Part shown: positions 33,479 through 39,875 of the stretch, piece by piece
Position numbering within the stretch: position 1 is the first letter of the stretch
How the letters are laid out: the number at the start of each line of letters is the position of its first letter
Assembly: GCA_021804355.1 (NCBI GenBank)
Contig: JAJZHP010000008.1
Span: forward strand, 1 to 39,875
Direction: 5' to 3'
Length of the DNA: 39,875 nucleotides
Origin: Pseudomonadota bacterium
GTDB lineage: Bacteria > Pseudomonadota > Gammaproteobacteria > Pseudomonadales > Moraxellaceae
The notes under the pieces: model-generated
What the model saw: only the letters and a program-made list of their open reading frames with translations
What the model was told of the DNA's origin: nothing
Databases searched by the model: none
Translations under genes and position numbers: made by a program

Positions 33479-34368
33479 GGTAGAGGGTCCATGCTGCGAA
33501 TAAGCTGAAGTATGCCAGAAAAATCCTCATGTTCATGCCCTTCGCTGACATGTTGTGCATAAAGCTGTTGGGCCAGCGAGCCTAAAGGGGTAGATACTTG
33601 CATCGCTTTTGCGCTCTGGTGGGCTAAGGTCAGATCTTTGAGCATCAGTTGCGATTGGAAGCCGCCACGGTAATTCTGGCTGGCTGGAGCCTGTGGCATC
33701 ACGCCAGGCCAGGGGTTATAGACTTCAAGAGACCAGTTGCGTCCCGAACTCTTCTGCATAATGGTAGAGAGCAGGGCGGGATCTAATCCTTGTGAGACAC
33801 CTAAGTTTAAGGCCTCGCAGGTTCCCAGCATGTGTATAGCCAAGAGCATGTTGTTACAGAGTTTAGCCACGGAGCCAGCACCGGCAGGGCCGGCGTGCAT
33901 GATGTTTTGACCCATATGGCTCAAGACAGGTTGCGCTAGTGTCACCACGCTGGCGGAGCCGCCACAGAGAAAACTCAAGGTACCGGCAGCCGCGCCTGTG
34001 ACGCCGCCAGAGACCGGGGCATCGAGGAAGTCCAGGCCGAAGTTTTTCGCCTCCAGATGCAGTTGGCGGCTTAGCTCAGGGCTGATGGTGGAGCAATCGA
34101 TAACCAGGGTGCCTGCTGCAAGTTGCTGTAACAGCCCGGTTGCTCCCATATATAGGTCATGAACGGCTTGGTCATGGGGGAGCATGCTGATAATGATGTG
34201 ATGGTGCTCACCAACCTGAGTGAAGGGTTGAGCTCCTTGGTCGAGCAAGGCTTGCAGGCAGGCCGGGGCTGGGTCATAGACCTCCAGGTTAAGACCTGCA
34301 TTTAGCAGCCTTTGGGCCATACGCCCTCCCATTTGTCCTAAACCAAAAAAAACGATAGGGGCATCCAT
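33475..34368 (-). CDS. mmsB: 3-hydroxyisobutyrate dehydrogenase
   Basis: A 297-residue NAD(P)-dependent beta-hydroxyacid dehydrogenase converting 3-hydroxyisobutyrate to methylmalonate semialdehyde in valine breakdown. It has the Rossmann start VFFGLGQMGGRMAQRLL, the substrate-site DAPVSGGVTGAAAGTLSF, and GAGSVAKLCNNM with the catalytic Lys. The C-terminal dimer helix includes FQSQLMLKDLTLA. ATG 34368 overlaps the upstream stop by one base. The neighbours HIBCH and mmsA support the specific role. Confidence 0.93.
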   Translation of the reverse strand: MDAPIVFFGLGQMGGRMAQRLLNAGLNLEVYDPAPACLQALLDQGAQPFTQVGEHHHIIISMLPHDQAVHDLYMGATGLLQQLAAGTLVIDCSTISPELSRQLHLEAKNFGLDFLDAPVSGGVTGAAAGTLSFLCGGSASVVTLAQPVLSHMGQNIMHAGPAGAGSVAKLCNNMLLAIHMLGTCEALNLGVSQGLDPALLSTIMQKSSGRNWSLEVYNPWPGVMPQAPASQNYRGGFQSQLMLKDLTLAHQSAKAMQVSTPLGSLAQQLYAQHVSEGHEHEDFSGILQLIRSMDPLP

Positions 34369-35492
34369 CAATGTTGCTCCGCAGGAACGATGACAGGTTG
34401 TTGGCCCCACGCAGCAGGCCATTGGAAGTAGGTGTGGACATCAACCATGCCCGCATGTTGGTGTTGCCAGTGCGGTTGCTGGTCTTTATCCACCAGCCGT
34501 GCCCGTACCCCTTCCGCCAAGTCACCAAACTGGCAGCAATGCATCGCCATGATAAATTCCATAGTGAAACACTCTGCTAAGGAGAGGTATTTGCCGCGAC
34601 GGAGTTGTTCAAAGACCAGCGAGGCTGTAATGGGGCTGCCAGTTCTCAGGGCCGTGATGGCTTGTTGTATCCATGGAGATGTTGAGTTAATGGCCAGAAT
34701 TTGACTGATCACCTCAACCGCACTATCACCCCGGCCAGCTGCGCGAATCAGATCTTCATGCTGGCGTAGAGGAGACTCTGGTAACTCTGGGGCATGTCGT
34801 CCAAGTTCGCGCACAATATGGGTCAGCATGCGATGGTTATAAGCCGGGTCAATATCAAATTCTGAGGCAGTTAAAGAATCTATCAACGCAGCTAACTGCG
34901 AGCTGCCCAGATAATAATCTGCAAATCCTGCGTAAAGCGCATCAGCTGCGTTGAGAGGAGCTCCGGTCATGCCAAGAAAACAGCCCATGCCTGGCGGTAG
35001 CCGATTGAGAAACCAACTGCCTCCTACATCGGGGAATAAGCCGATGCTAATCTCTGGCATGGCAAGACGCGATGTATCGGTCACCACGCGATGACTGGCA
35101 CCGGCCAGCAGCCCCATGCCTCCACCCATGACGACACCGGTAGCCCAGACCAGCACAGGTTTGGAATAAGTGTGTAGCAGGTAGTCGAGGCGGTACTCTT
35201 CACTAAAAAAGGATTCGGCATCAAGGTTACGAGCTCCGGACGGGAGCGCACGTATGCTGTCATAAAGTTGGCGTATGTCCCCCCCAGCGCAAAAGGCGCG
35301 TTCCCCCTCGCCTTTGAGCAGGATCAGCGCTATTCGGGAATCAGCTTGCCATTGTCGCAGTTGCTGATCGAGCAGGCGAACCATGTCCAACGAAAGCGCA
35401 TTTAATGAGCGTGGAGAGGACAAGGTGGCAACAGCAATCTGCATACCCGAAGCGGTATCCAGAGTTTCGGTAGTTATGGGCGTGTCGTTCAT
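34368..35492 (-). CDS. 3-hydroxyisobutyryl-CoA hydrolase-like protein
   Basis: A 374-residue crotonase-fold protein with the ECH_2 extension. Key segments are GERAFCAGGDIRQLYDSI (oxyanion hole), VVMGGGMGLLAGASHRVVTD, MPEISIGLFPDVGGSWFLNR and the FADYYLG segment. That length and pattern fit 3-hydroxyisobutyryl-CoA hydrolase of valine catabolism rather than a plain enoyl-CoA hydratase (about 260 residues). It lies six bases after mmsA and directly before mmsB, which uses its product. This position supports the assignment. Confidence 0.92.
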   Translation of the reverse strand: MNDTPITTETLDTASGMQIAVATLSSPRSLNALSLDMVRLLDQQLRQWQADSRIALILLKGEGERAFCAGGDIRQLYDSIRALPSGARNLDAESFFSEEYRLDYLLHTYSKPVLVWATGVVMGGGMGLLAGASHRVVTDTSRLAMPEISIGLFPDVGGSWFLNRLPPGMGCFLGMTGAPLNAADALYAGFADYYLGSSQLAALIDSLTASEFDIDPAYNHRMLTHIVRELGRHAPELPESPLRQHEDLIRAAGRGDSAVEVISQILAINSTSPWIQQAITALRTGSPITASLVFEQLRRGKYLSLAECFTMEFIMAMHCCQFGDLAEGVRARLVDKDQQPHWQHQHAGMVDVHTYFQWPAAWGQQPVIVPAEQH

Positions 35493-35498
35493 AAAAAA

Positions 35499-36995
35499 TC
35501 AACGCAATTGGATGGTAGTATTAAGTTCGCTGGGTTGAGATTCTTCGGGCCAGCGAGTCGTGATAGTTTTGGTTTCGGTATAAAAGCGTACCGCTTGTTT
35601 GCCGTAGGCATGCAGGTCACCATAAAAAGATTTGCGCCATCCGGTAAAGCTGAAGAAGGGTAGAGGAACCGGGATGGGGATATTGATGCCGACCTGTCCG
35701 ACTTCGATATGGTGCTGAAATTTACGTGCAGCGGCGCCGCTACGGGTAAACAAGGAACAGCCATTACCGTAAGGGTTGGCATTGATCAATTGGATGGCTG
35801 CATCCAGCGTATCGACTTCCATGCAACTGAGTACGGGGCCAAAAATTTCTTCACGGTAGATACGCATCTCGGCAGTGACACCGGTAAACAGGGTGGCGCC
35901 GATCCAGTGACCATCCTCAGCGCCATCAACCGTAGCTTGGCTGCCATCAAGTAGACAGACTGCGCCTTCTTTTTTGCCCGTTTCAATCAGATCCAGTACA
36001 CGAGCACGAGCACGAGAGGAGATGAGTGGGCCAAATGCTGCGTCAGGATCATCGTAAAGTCCCGGCTTGAGTTGTTGCAAGGCATCAGCAACCTCATGTT
36101 GCCATGCCTGAGCTTCACCCACAAAAATTGCCACCGAGATAGCCATGCATCGTTGTCCGGCAGCACCACAGGCAGCTCCGGCCAAGGCATTGATGACCTG
36201 GGTTTTATCCGCATCGGGCATGATGACCATATGGTTCTTGGCCCCAGCCATACACTGTACCCGCTTTAAGTGCTGCGTGGCGGTTCGATAGACGATTTCA
36301 CCGACAGGCACCGAGCCGACAAAGGAAACTGCTTTGATGTCGGGGTGTTCGAGTAGTTGCTGCACATGAGAAGCTCCACCGTGAATCACTTGCAGTACAC
36401 CGGAGGGACAGCCAGCCTCCATAAAGAGTTCAGCCAACCGGGTAGGGGTCAGGGGAACTTGCTCAGAAGGTTTGAGAATAAATGTATTGCCGCAGGCTAT
36501 GGCTAGGGGAAACATCCATAAGGGAATCATCGCTGGAAAATTAAAAGGCGTGATACCTAAACAAACACCTAACGGCTGGATCAAGGAATAGATGTCTACT
36601 CCTCGCGCTACATTCTCTGCGGTCTCTCCCATGAGCATACTGGAAATGCCTGCTGCCTGTTCAACCACTTCAATACCTCTCCAGACATCTCCACGCGCGT
36701 CAGCCAGGGTTTTGCCTGTCTCACGGGCCAGTAACCGGGCAAGATCCTCTTGGTGTTCTTTAAGTAATGCCTGATATCTCATCATTAAACGTGCGCGTTC
36801 GGGAGAAGGCACTTCTTTCCAGGATAAGAATGCATTTTTAGCTGAAGTCACGGCCTTGTTGATTTCATCAGGGGTAGCCAGGGTGACTTGCGCCAGAGCT
36901 TGGCCAGTTGCAGGATTTTGCACTTCCAAGCTCATTGATCCTGCGCTAGGCGTGAATACGCCATCAAGTAACAGAGGAACGACAGGTAACGTCAT
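35499..36995 (-). CDS. mmsA: Methylmalonate-semialdehyde dehydrogenase (CoA-acylating)
   Basis: A 498-residue aldehyde dehydrogenase that makes propionyl-CoA from methylmalonate semialdehyde. It has [20 protein letters not shown], the [10 protein letters not shown] cofactor loop, [20 protein letters not shown] and the catalytic Cys in [15 protein letters not shown]. The C-terminal [20 protein letters not shown] is diagnostic of MmsA. It heads the valine operon (mmsA, HIBCH, mmsB). The CoA-acylating class usually needs no Glu base, consistent with the sequence. The expected regulator (LysR or AraC type mmsR) is not next to it. Confidence 0.95.
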   Translation of the reverse strand: MTLPVVPLLLDGVFTPSAGSMSLEVQNPATGQALAQVTLATPDEINKAVTSAKNAFLSWKEVPSPERARLMMRYQALLKEHQEDLARLLARETGKTLADARGDVWRGIEVVEQAAGISSMLMGETAENVARGVDIYSLIQPLGVCLGITPFNFPAMIPLWMFPLAIACGNTFILKPSEQVPLTPTRLAELFMEAGCPSGVLQVIHGGASHVQQLLEHPDIKAVSFVGSVPVGEIVYRTATQHLKRVQCMAGAKNHMVIMPDADKTQVINALAGAACGAAGQRCMAISVAIFVGEAQAWQHEVADALQQLKPGLYDDPDAAFGPLISSRARARVLDLIETGKKEGAVCLLDGSQATVDGAEDGHWIGATLFTGVTAEMRIYREEIFGPVLSCMEVDTLDAAIQLINANPYGNGCSLFTRSGAAARKFQHHIEVGQVGINIPIPVPLPFFSFTGWRKSFYGDLHAYGKQAVRFYTETKTITTRWPEESQPSELNTTIQLR

Positions 36996-37077
36996 GATGG
37001 AGCCTCACATAATTAGCGGAAAATATCCTCATCAACTAACCCATGTCAGATGATCAGAGCTGACTACCCAAGCATGA

Positions 37078-37378
37078 GATGCATTGCTAGTTGGTGCCAA
37101 GCATAGTTCTTTTTTAGGAGAGGTGGCCATAGCCTGGAGTATGCAGGAGCAGGTTCATGGCGTATGGCTACGGGTGCAAATTTACCTGCCATGTAAGAAA
37201 CCAGGAGTAACCTGCTTTAAGTGACTACCTGGCGCAGAGCCTGAGCTTAATTGAAAACGTAGGGCCGCCTTCGTCATATAACAAACTGGAAACCCTGTTG
37301 CCAATAGAGCATGGCTTGGATCGTGCCTTGGAATTTTGCTCCCAGGAAGTGGTATATCCTCCTTTTTCATCATGTTGA
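37078..37378 (+). pseudogene. Possible frameshifted gene remnant
   Basis: Between mmsA and the PstS-like gene one frame reads coding-like sequence (ALLVGAKHSSFLGEVAIAWS and VWLRVQIYLPCKKPGVTCFK) up to a stop at 37222. A second frame, +1 shifted, takes over from 37211 with ALSDYLAQSLSLIENVGPPS, YNKLETLLPIEHGLDRALEF and CSQEVVYPPF to a TGA at 37376. Joined by a one-base shift at about 37211-37221 they give some 100 residues. I do not recognise the family and find no clear start. It could be a relic of a real gene or chance coding. Confidence 0.3.
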
Positions 37379-37384
37379 GTTGGG

Positions 37385-37822
37385 TTAGGGATCAATGGCT
37401 CGAACGGATGCATCAGCTTCCTTCTTGGGCAAAAAGCCAATCAAATTAGGGTTATGGGCAACCAGGTTCAACATGTCAGTTTCACTAGAAACCATACGTG
37501 GCGGTGTTGCCCTGCCTGTAAATACTAATTGGCTCCAGTAGGCTCGAACTTGATTGTCACTTTTGTGTAGTACATGATGCGTGAAATCTTCATAACTGGG
37601 TGTCCCTTCTGCTAACTGAACCGGGACTGCAGGTGAGCCATCAGGAAAACTTTTCTTTTTTCCTAGAAAGATGGCTTGAATGTCCTCAGCAGACAGATTG
37701 TTTGTGTTGTTTTTATTGATAATAACAACCGTATCAGGTGTTGAATCAGCCCAAGATAAGCTAATATTAGCTAATAAGACCATAAATAGGGTGATGAGTT
37801 TCTTCTGGCTTATTGTGTTCAT
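37385..37822 (-). CDS. PstS-like small periplasmic binding protein
   Basis: A 145-residue protein with a signal peptide (LITLFMVLLANISLSWADS). It contains the PstS-type compact fold LSAEDIQAIFLGKKKSFPDG, VLHKSDNQVRAYWSQLVFTG and VAHNPNLIGFLPKKEA. The short length matches single-domain phosphate-substrate-binding-like proteins rather than the full 320-residue PstS. Members often occur beside outer-membrane porins or in sensory contexts; the ligand is unproven. The porin-like gene lies 13 bases upstream on the same strand. RBS GGAG lies upstream of the ATG. Confidence 0.85.
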   Translation of the reverse strand: MNTISQKKLITLFMVLLANISLSWADSTPDTVVIINKNNTNNLSAEDIQAIFLGKKKSFPDGSPAVPVQLAEGTPSYEDFTHHVLHKSDNQVRAYWSQLVFTGRATPPRMVSSETDMLNLVAHNPNLIGFLPKKEADASVRAIDP

Positions 37823-37834
37823 GGTCCATTCTCC

Positions 37835-39016
37835 TTAAAAGACCGTGTCTATGCCAACGGTGACGGTTCGTGTATTTCCAAGAAATGGCCAGTGAGAATC
37901 GTCTGTCATATCATCGTACTGTAATTTCAGGTCCATATTTTTACGAAAATCCCACCGTATGGATGCCGTACGCGTGAAATGGCTTTCAGCATAGGCGGGT
38001 GAAGGGATATTGTCCTCATGAAAACTTGAATAGGTCAGCATGGGTAGGAAGTTTCCAATATGATAACCAATGCCTAGCAAAGATGAATGGTAATAGTCTC
38101 TATCTTGCGGTCTAAGGAATTCATTAAACTCTGAGCGAATAGCCCAATTGCCAGGATCTAGATTGGCAGAAACACCTTGGAACTTCTGATGATCACCCAC
38201 GTGCAGATATCCAACGCCCACTTGAGAGCGTGTTACATCATTCTGCATATAGACTACTCTGACATCCCACCAGTCACGGCTGAAATCTAAATAACTCCCG
38301 ATCATATTGTACCAGTATTCATTGATAGGCTGACCATTACTGCCATCACCTGGGCTGCTGTTGTAATACATGAGTTGCAGCATTTTATTGTTATGATCAT
38401 GTTCAGCTCCTGTCCATGTGTTCCAGGTCAGGGCTACATCATAGATAATGGTATTGCTATACATCAAATTGGCGCCATTATAATGATCAATTTGCCAGCC
38501 GTATAAATCGCCCGGTGGGCGCATCCATGCATAATCATAACCAATGTCAATAAAGTCAGAGTACATAAACAAGGGAAGGCGTTTGCGCCCCACTTGTAAG
38601 GTCCAGTTAGGTCCCAAGCCGTATCCGGCATAGAACCAGTCCACGGAGCCATCGCCATATTCATGAGGAGATGCGCGCAAGGTGGCCTCGGCAGTCAAGG
38701 ACAGCCCATTTTGCCACATCAAGTTTTCCTGAATGCCTGCACGTGATTCAGGGCTTAATGAAAACCTCTTGTCATACAGACCCACATTTGGCCAATTGCC
38801 CACAGAACATGGGCAATGACCATTATCTAAAACAGGGTCTACTGTGCCAGGCGTACCTCCTGAAGCAGCCAAAACGCCTGATCCAGGAGAACCTGATACC
38901 ACGGCTCCACCAATGAGTGAAGCAAATCCACTGGTAACGGCTTCCATGGCTGATGTTTGGCAAGATAAGCCCAGCAGAGCTATAGATAGGGGGGTAATAA
39001 AGGGTAAAGACCTCAT
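37835..39016 (-). CDS. Porin-like outer-membrane beta-barrel protein
   Basis: A 393-residue protein with a signal peptide (MRSLPFITPLSIALLGLSCQTSA). A Gly/Ser-rich segment follows, and then a two-Cys stretch HCPCSVGNWPNVGLYDKRFS. Many amphipathic beta strands come next, such as LSLTAEATLRASPHEYGDGS, WTLQVGRKRLPLFMYS and VDWFYAGYGLGPN. It ends in VTVGIDTVF, a C-terminal aromatic as expected for the Bam machinery. It looks like a 14-18 stranded porin; I cannot name the subfamily. Together with the PstS-like protein downstream it may form a small uptake or sensing pair (inference). Confidence 0.85.
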   Translation of the reverse strand: MRSLPFITPLSIALLGLSCQTSAMEAVTSGFASLIGGAVVSGSPGSGVLAASGGTPGTVDPVLDNGHCPCSVGNWPNVGLYDKRFSLSPESRAGIQENLMWQNGLSLTAEATLRASPHEYGDGSVDWFYAGYGLGPNWTLQVGRKRLPLFMYSDFIDIGYDYAWMRPPGDLYGWQIDHYNGANLMYSNTIIYDVALTWNTWTGAEHDHNNKMLQLMYYNSSPGDGSNGQPINEYWYNMIGSYLDFSRDWWDVRVVYMQNDVTRSQVGVGYLHVGDHQKFQGVSANLDPGNWAIRSEFNEFLRPQDRDYYHSSLLGIGYHIGNFLPMLTYSSFHEDNIPSPAYAESHFTRTASIRWDFRKNMDLKLQYDDMTDDSHWPFLGNTRTVTVGIDTVF

Positions 39017-39334
39017 GCCTGAACTCCTTGTCAGGAAAACTTTTTAAATTCTAGTTGTCATTGTGAATAGTGCTTTGGCCGTTGGTCGGAAATCTGTCAG
39101 GCAGGAGGCTAAGGTTTAAAATAGGGATAGAAGAAATCTGACCCTGTGAAAAATTTACATGCGTAAGGGAATTCACTGAATTGTGCGAGAAGTCCCCGAA
39201 TTTATTCGTGGGGAGGAAAGCGCTACGTTATGATACCCCTCTTTTATGAGCCTCTTGCAAAAGAGTCAGCTGAAAATGGCCACATTTAACAGGTCGCCCT
39301 GACTTGGCGAAAAATTAACCTATTTTATTCACTT
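39017..39334. other. Intergenic region with inverted repeats between the porin gene and the IS
   Basis: No convincing gene. Two structures are visible. An imperfect inverted repeat at 39193-39214 has stem CGAAT/ATTCG within TCCCC/GGGGA. A short hairpin CTCTT-GCAA-AAGAG lies at 39252-39265. The porin promoter should be on the minus strand near 39020-39120, but I cannot define it. The left boundary of the insertion sequence probably lies in 39300-39335. Confidence 0.4.
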
Positions 39335-39351
39335 GCCCATGATCAGTGGGC
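39335..39351. repeat. Subterminal hairpin of an IS200/IS605 right end
   Basis: GCCCATGATCAGTGGGC is a five-base stem (GCCCA/TGGGC) with a seven-base loop, lying next to the 3' end of the tnpB frame. IS200/IS605 transposases recognise such subterminal palindromes as single-stranded hairpins. Cleavage would occur beyond it, on the 39300-39334 side. Confidence 0.55.
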
Positions 39352-39693
39352 CAAAATCAAGGAATTCACCCTCGACTGTTCAATACTCACCCAACACTTC
39401 CAGCCCGCTTCGTTTTTGCAGTGGGTGGCGAATGCAGAGATCGATGCAGACTCAAAGCCAAACTGCTTGACCAGGGCTTTGAAGGCAGCGGTTCGCTCTT
39501 TGTTCTTGAGCTTGCGGGCCGCCTGCCACGCTTTGGATTCGCGCATGAGATCCAGTCGTCGCAGGGATTCGCCCAAGGTAGCGTTATACAGGCGTGTACC
39601 TGCCAGCAGCCGTGCACAAAGCTGACGCTCATGCTCTTGACTGACGGATAACGGCAGTTCAGCGATGTAGGTCAACGTCTTGGCTCGTTTCAT
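39343..39693 (-). pseudogene. tnpB: TnpB-like protein, N-terminal part with large internal deletion
   Basis: The ATG at 39693 overlaps the tnpA stop (ATGA). About 100 residues match the N-terminal domain of TnpB, an RNA-guided nuclease related to Cas12 ancestors (KTLTYIAELPLSVSQEHERQ, RLYNATLGESLRRLDLMRES, KALVKQFGFESASISAFATH). After this the frame runs into unrelated sequence and stops at 116 residues, against about 370-400 for full TnpB. The RuvC domain is missing. In another frame the same DNA ends KRSGLEVLGEY then stop, which could be the original C-terminus, suggesting an internal deletion of roughly 0.75 kb. Non-functional as a nuclease. Confidence 0.8.
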
Positions 39694-39875
39694 ACGTTCT
39701 TCTGCTTCTCGATATATTGCTTGATAACTTCCAGCGGAGCACCACCCACCGTGCTGACAAAGTAACTGTTCGTCCACAGCGTTGGCAGGCGGGATTTCAG
39801 GTGTGGAAACTCCGACCGCAAGACGCGGGACGATGCTCCTTTCATGGCCTTTACGAGCTTATGAATGCCATACTG
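39690..39875 (-). CDS. tnpA: IS200/IS605 transposase TnpA, C-terminal part (Y1 HUH family)
   Basis: Sixty-one codons continue from outside the window to a TGA at 39690. The sequence reads GIHKLVKAMKGASSRVLRSE, FPHLKSRLPTLWTNSYFVST and GGAPLEVIKQYIEKQKNV. This is the C-terminal end of the single-strand transposase, and the IKQYIEKQ helix carries the catalytic Tyr. The HUH motif lies outside the window. Together with the adjacent tnpB it defines the element. Confidence 0.92.
   Translation of the reverse strand, partial: QYGIHKLVKAMKGASSRVLRSEFPHLKSRLPTLWTNSYFVSTVGGAPLEVIKQYIEKQKNV

Larger units (their letters stand above)
39335..39875 (-). mobile_element. IS200/IS605-family insertion sequence (partial, extends past the window)
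   Basis: The element contains the 3' part of tnpA, an overlapping but deleted tnpB, and a right-end hairpin, in the usual tnpA-tnpB order. The left end lies outside the window. The transposase gene seems intact as far as visible; tnpB is not. It may still be mobile if tnpA and both ends are complete. Confidence 0.8.

Noticed and set aside
34368-35492. Plain enoyl-CoA hydratase assignment
   Set aside because: The length of 374 residues and position between mmsA and mmsB fit 3-hydroxyisobutyryl-CoA hydrolase better.
37182-37373. 63-codon minus-strand ORF starting MMKKEDIPLPG
   Set aside because: No domain or family resemblance; it lies opposite the coding-like stretch described at 37078-37378 and has no downstream context.
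1-39875. CRISPR array, prophage or tRNA genes
   Set aside because: I saw no regularly spaced repeats, no phage structural genes and no cloverleaf-like sequence.

Overview
The window looks like a chromosomal segment of a gammaproteobacterium of moderate GC content. I cannot name the genus. The placement rests on the 5S rRNA 3' end at the left edge, a minCDE cell-division operon, a complete Bat (aerotolerance-type) operon, a Pseudomonas-like distal valine-degradation operon (mmsA, HIBCH, mmsB), a WS/DGAT acyltransferase and an FNR/ANR-type operator. Most of it is ordinary, compact core or accessory metabolism with many 1-11 bp gene overlaps. Clear signs of decay are confined to about 11.16-11.49 kb and 37.1-37.4 kb, plus the IS200/IS605 element at the right edge.

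Layout. 1-0.2 kb: end of an rRNA operon (5S 3' end and hairpins). 0.2-0.56 kb (-): small lipoprotein. 0.65-4.05 kb (+): livHMGF branched-chain amino acid ABC transporter without a binding-protein gene. 4.1-8.1 kb (+): UDP-glucuronate epimerase, pgi and ugd, a nucleotide-sugar supply module. 8.1-11.06 kb (+): glpK, a small outer-membrane barrel and an SDR. 11.06-11.49 kb: a TnpB scrap and a decayed second SDR. 11.47-14.9 kb (-): a glycyl radical enzyme and its activase, divergent from an AraC-type regulator (15.0-16.0 kb, +), which is followed by a GFA-family zinc protein. 16.46-16.8 kb (-): small secreted Gln/His-rich protein. 16.9-18.0 kb (-): HD-GYP protein lacking the HD dyad. 18.1-24.9 kb (-): moxR-DUF58-DUF4381-batA-batB-batC-batD. 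25.0-25.3 kb: a dense regulatory region with a perfect FNR/ANR box in front of the WS/DGAT gene (25.3-26.7 kb, +). 26.7-28.7 kb (-): slipin and a Bcr/CflA-type MFS pump. 28.8-30.0 kb (+): dienelactone hydrolase and ogt. 30.0-31.8 kb (-): minCDE. 31.85-37.0 kb (-): mmsA, HIBCH, mmsB, DODA dioxygenase and S1/P1 nuclease. 37.4-39.0 kb (-): a PstS-like small binding protein and a porin-like barrel. 39.3 kb to the end (-): IS200/IS605 right end with tnpA (3' part) and a tnpB cut down by an internal deletion.

How the parts fit together. LivHMGF imports branched-chain amino acids, and mmsA/HIBCH/mmsB complete valine breakdown to propionyl-CoA. Epimerase, Pgi and Ugd feed uronic-acid polysaccharide synthesis. 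Several genes suggest life at changing oxygen tension: an oxygen-sensitive glycyl radical enzyme, and a storage-lipid acyltransferase behind an FNR/ANR box. The candidates most worth a second look are the glycyl radical enzyme of unknown substrate, the operator-rich WS/DGAT promoter, the HD-less HD-GYP protein, and the two TnpB remnants. I saw no CRISPR array, tRNA, prophage or obvious new defence system.
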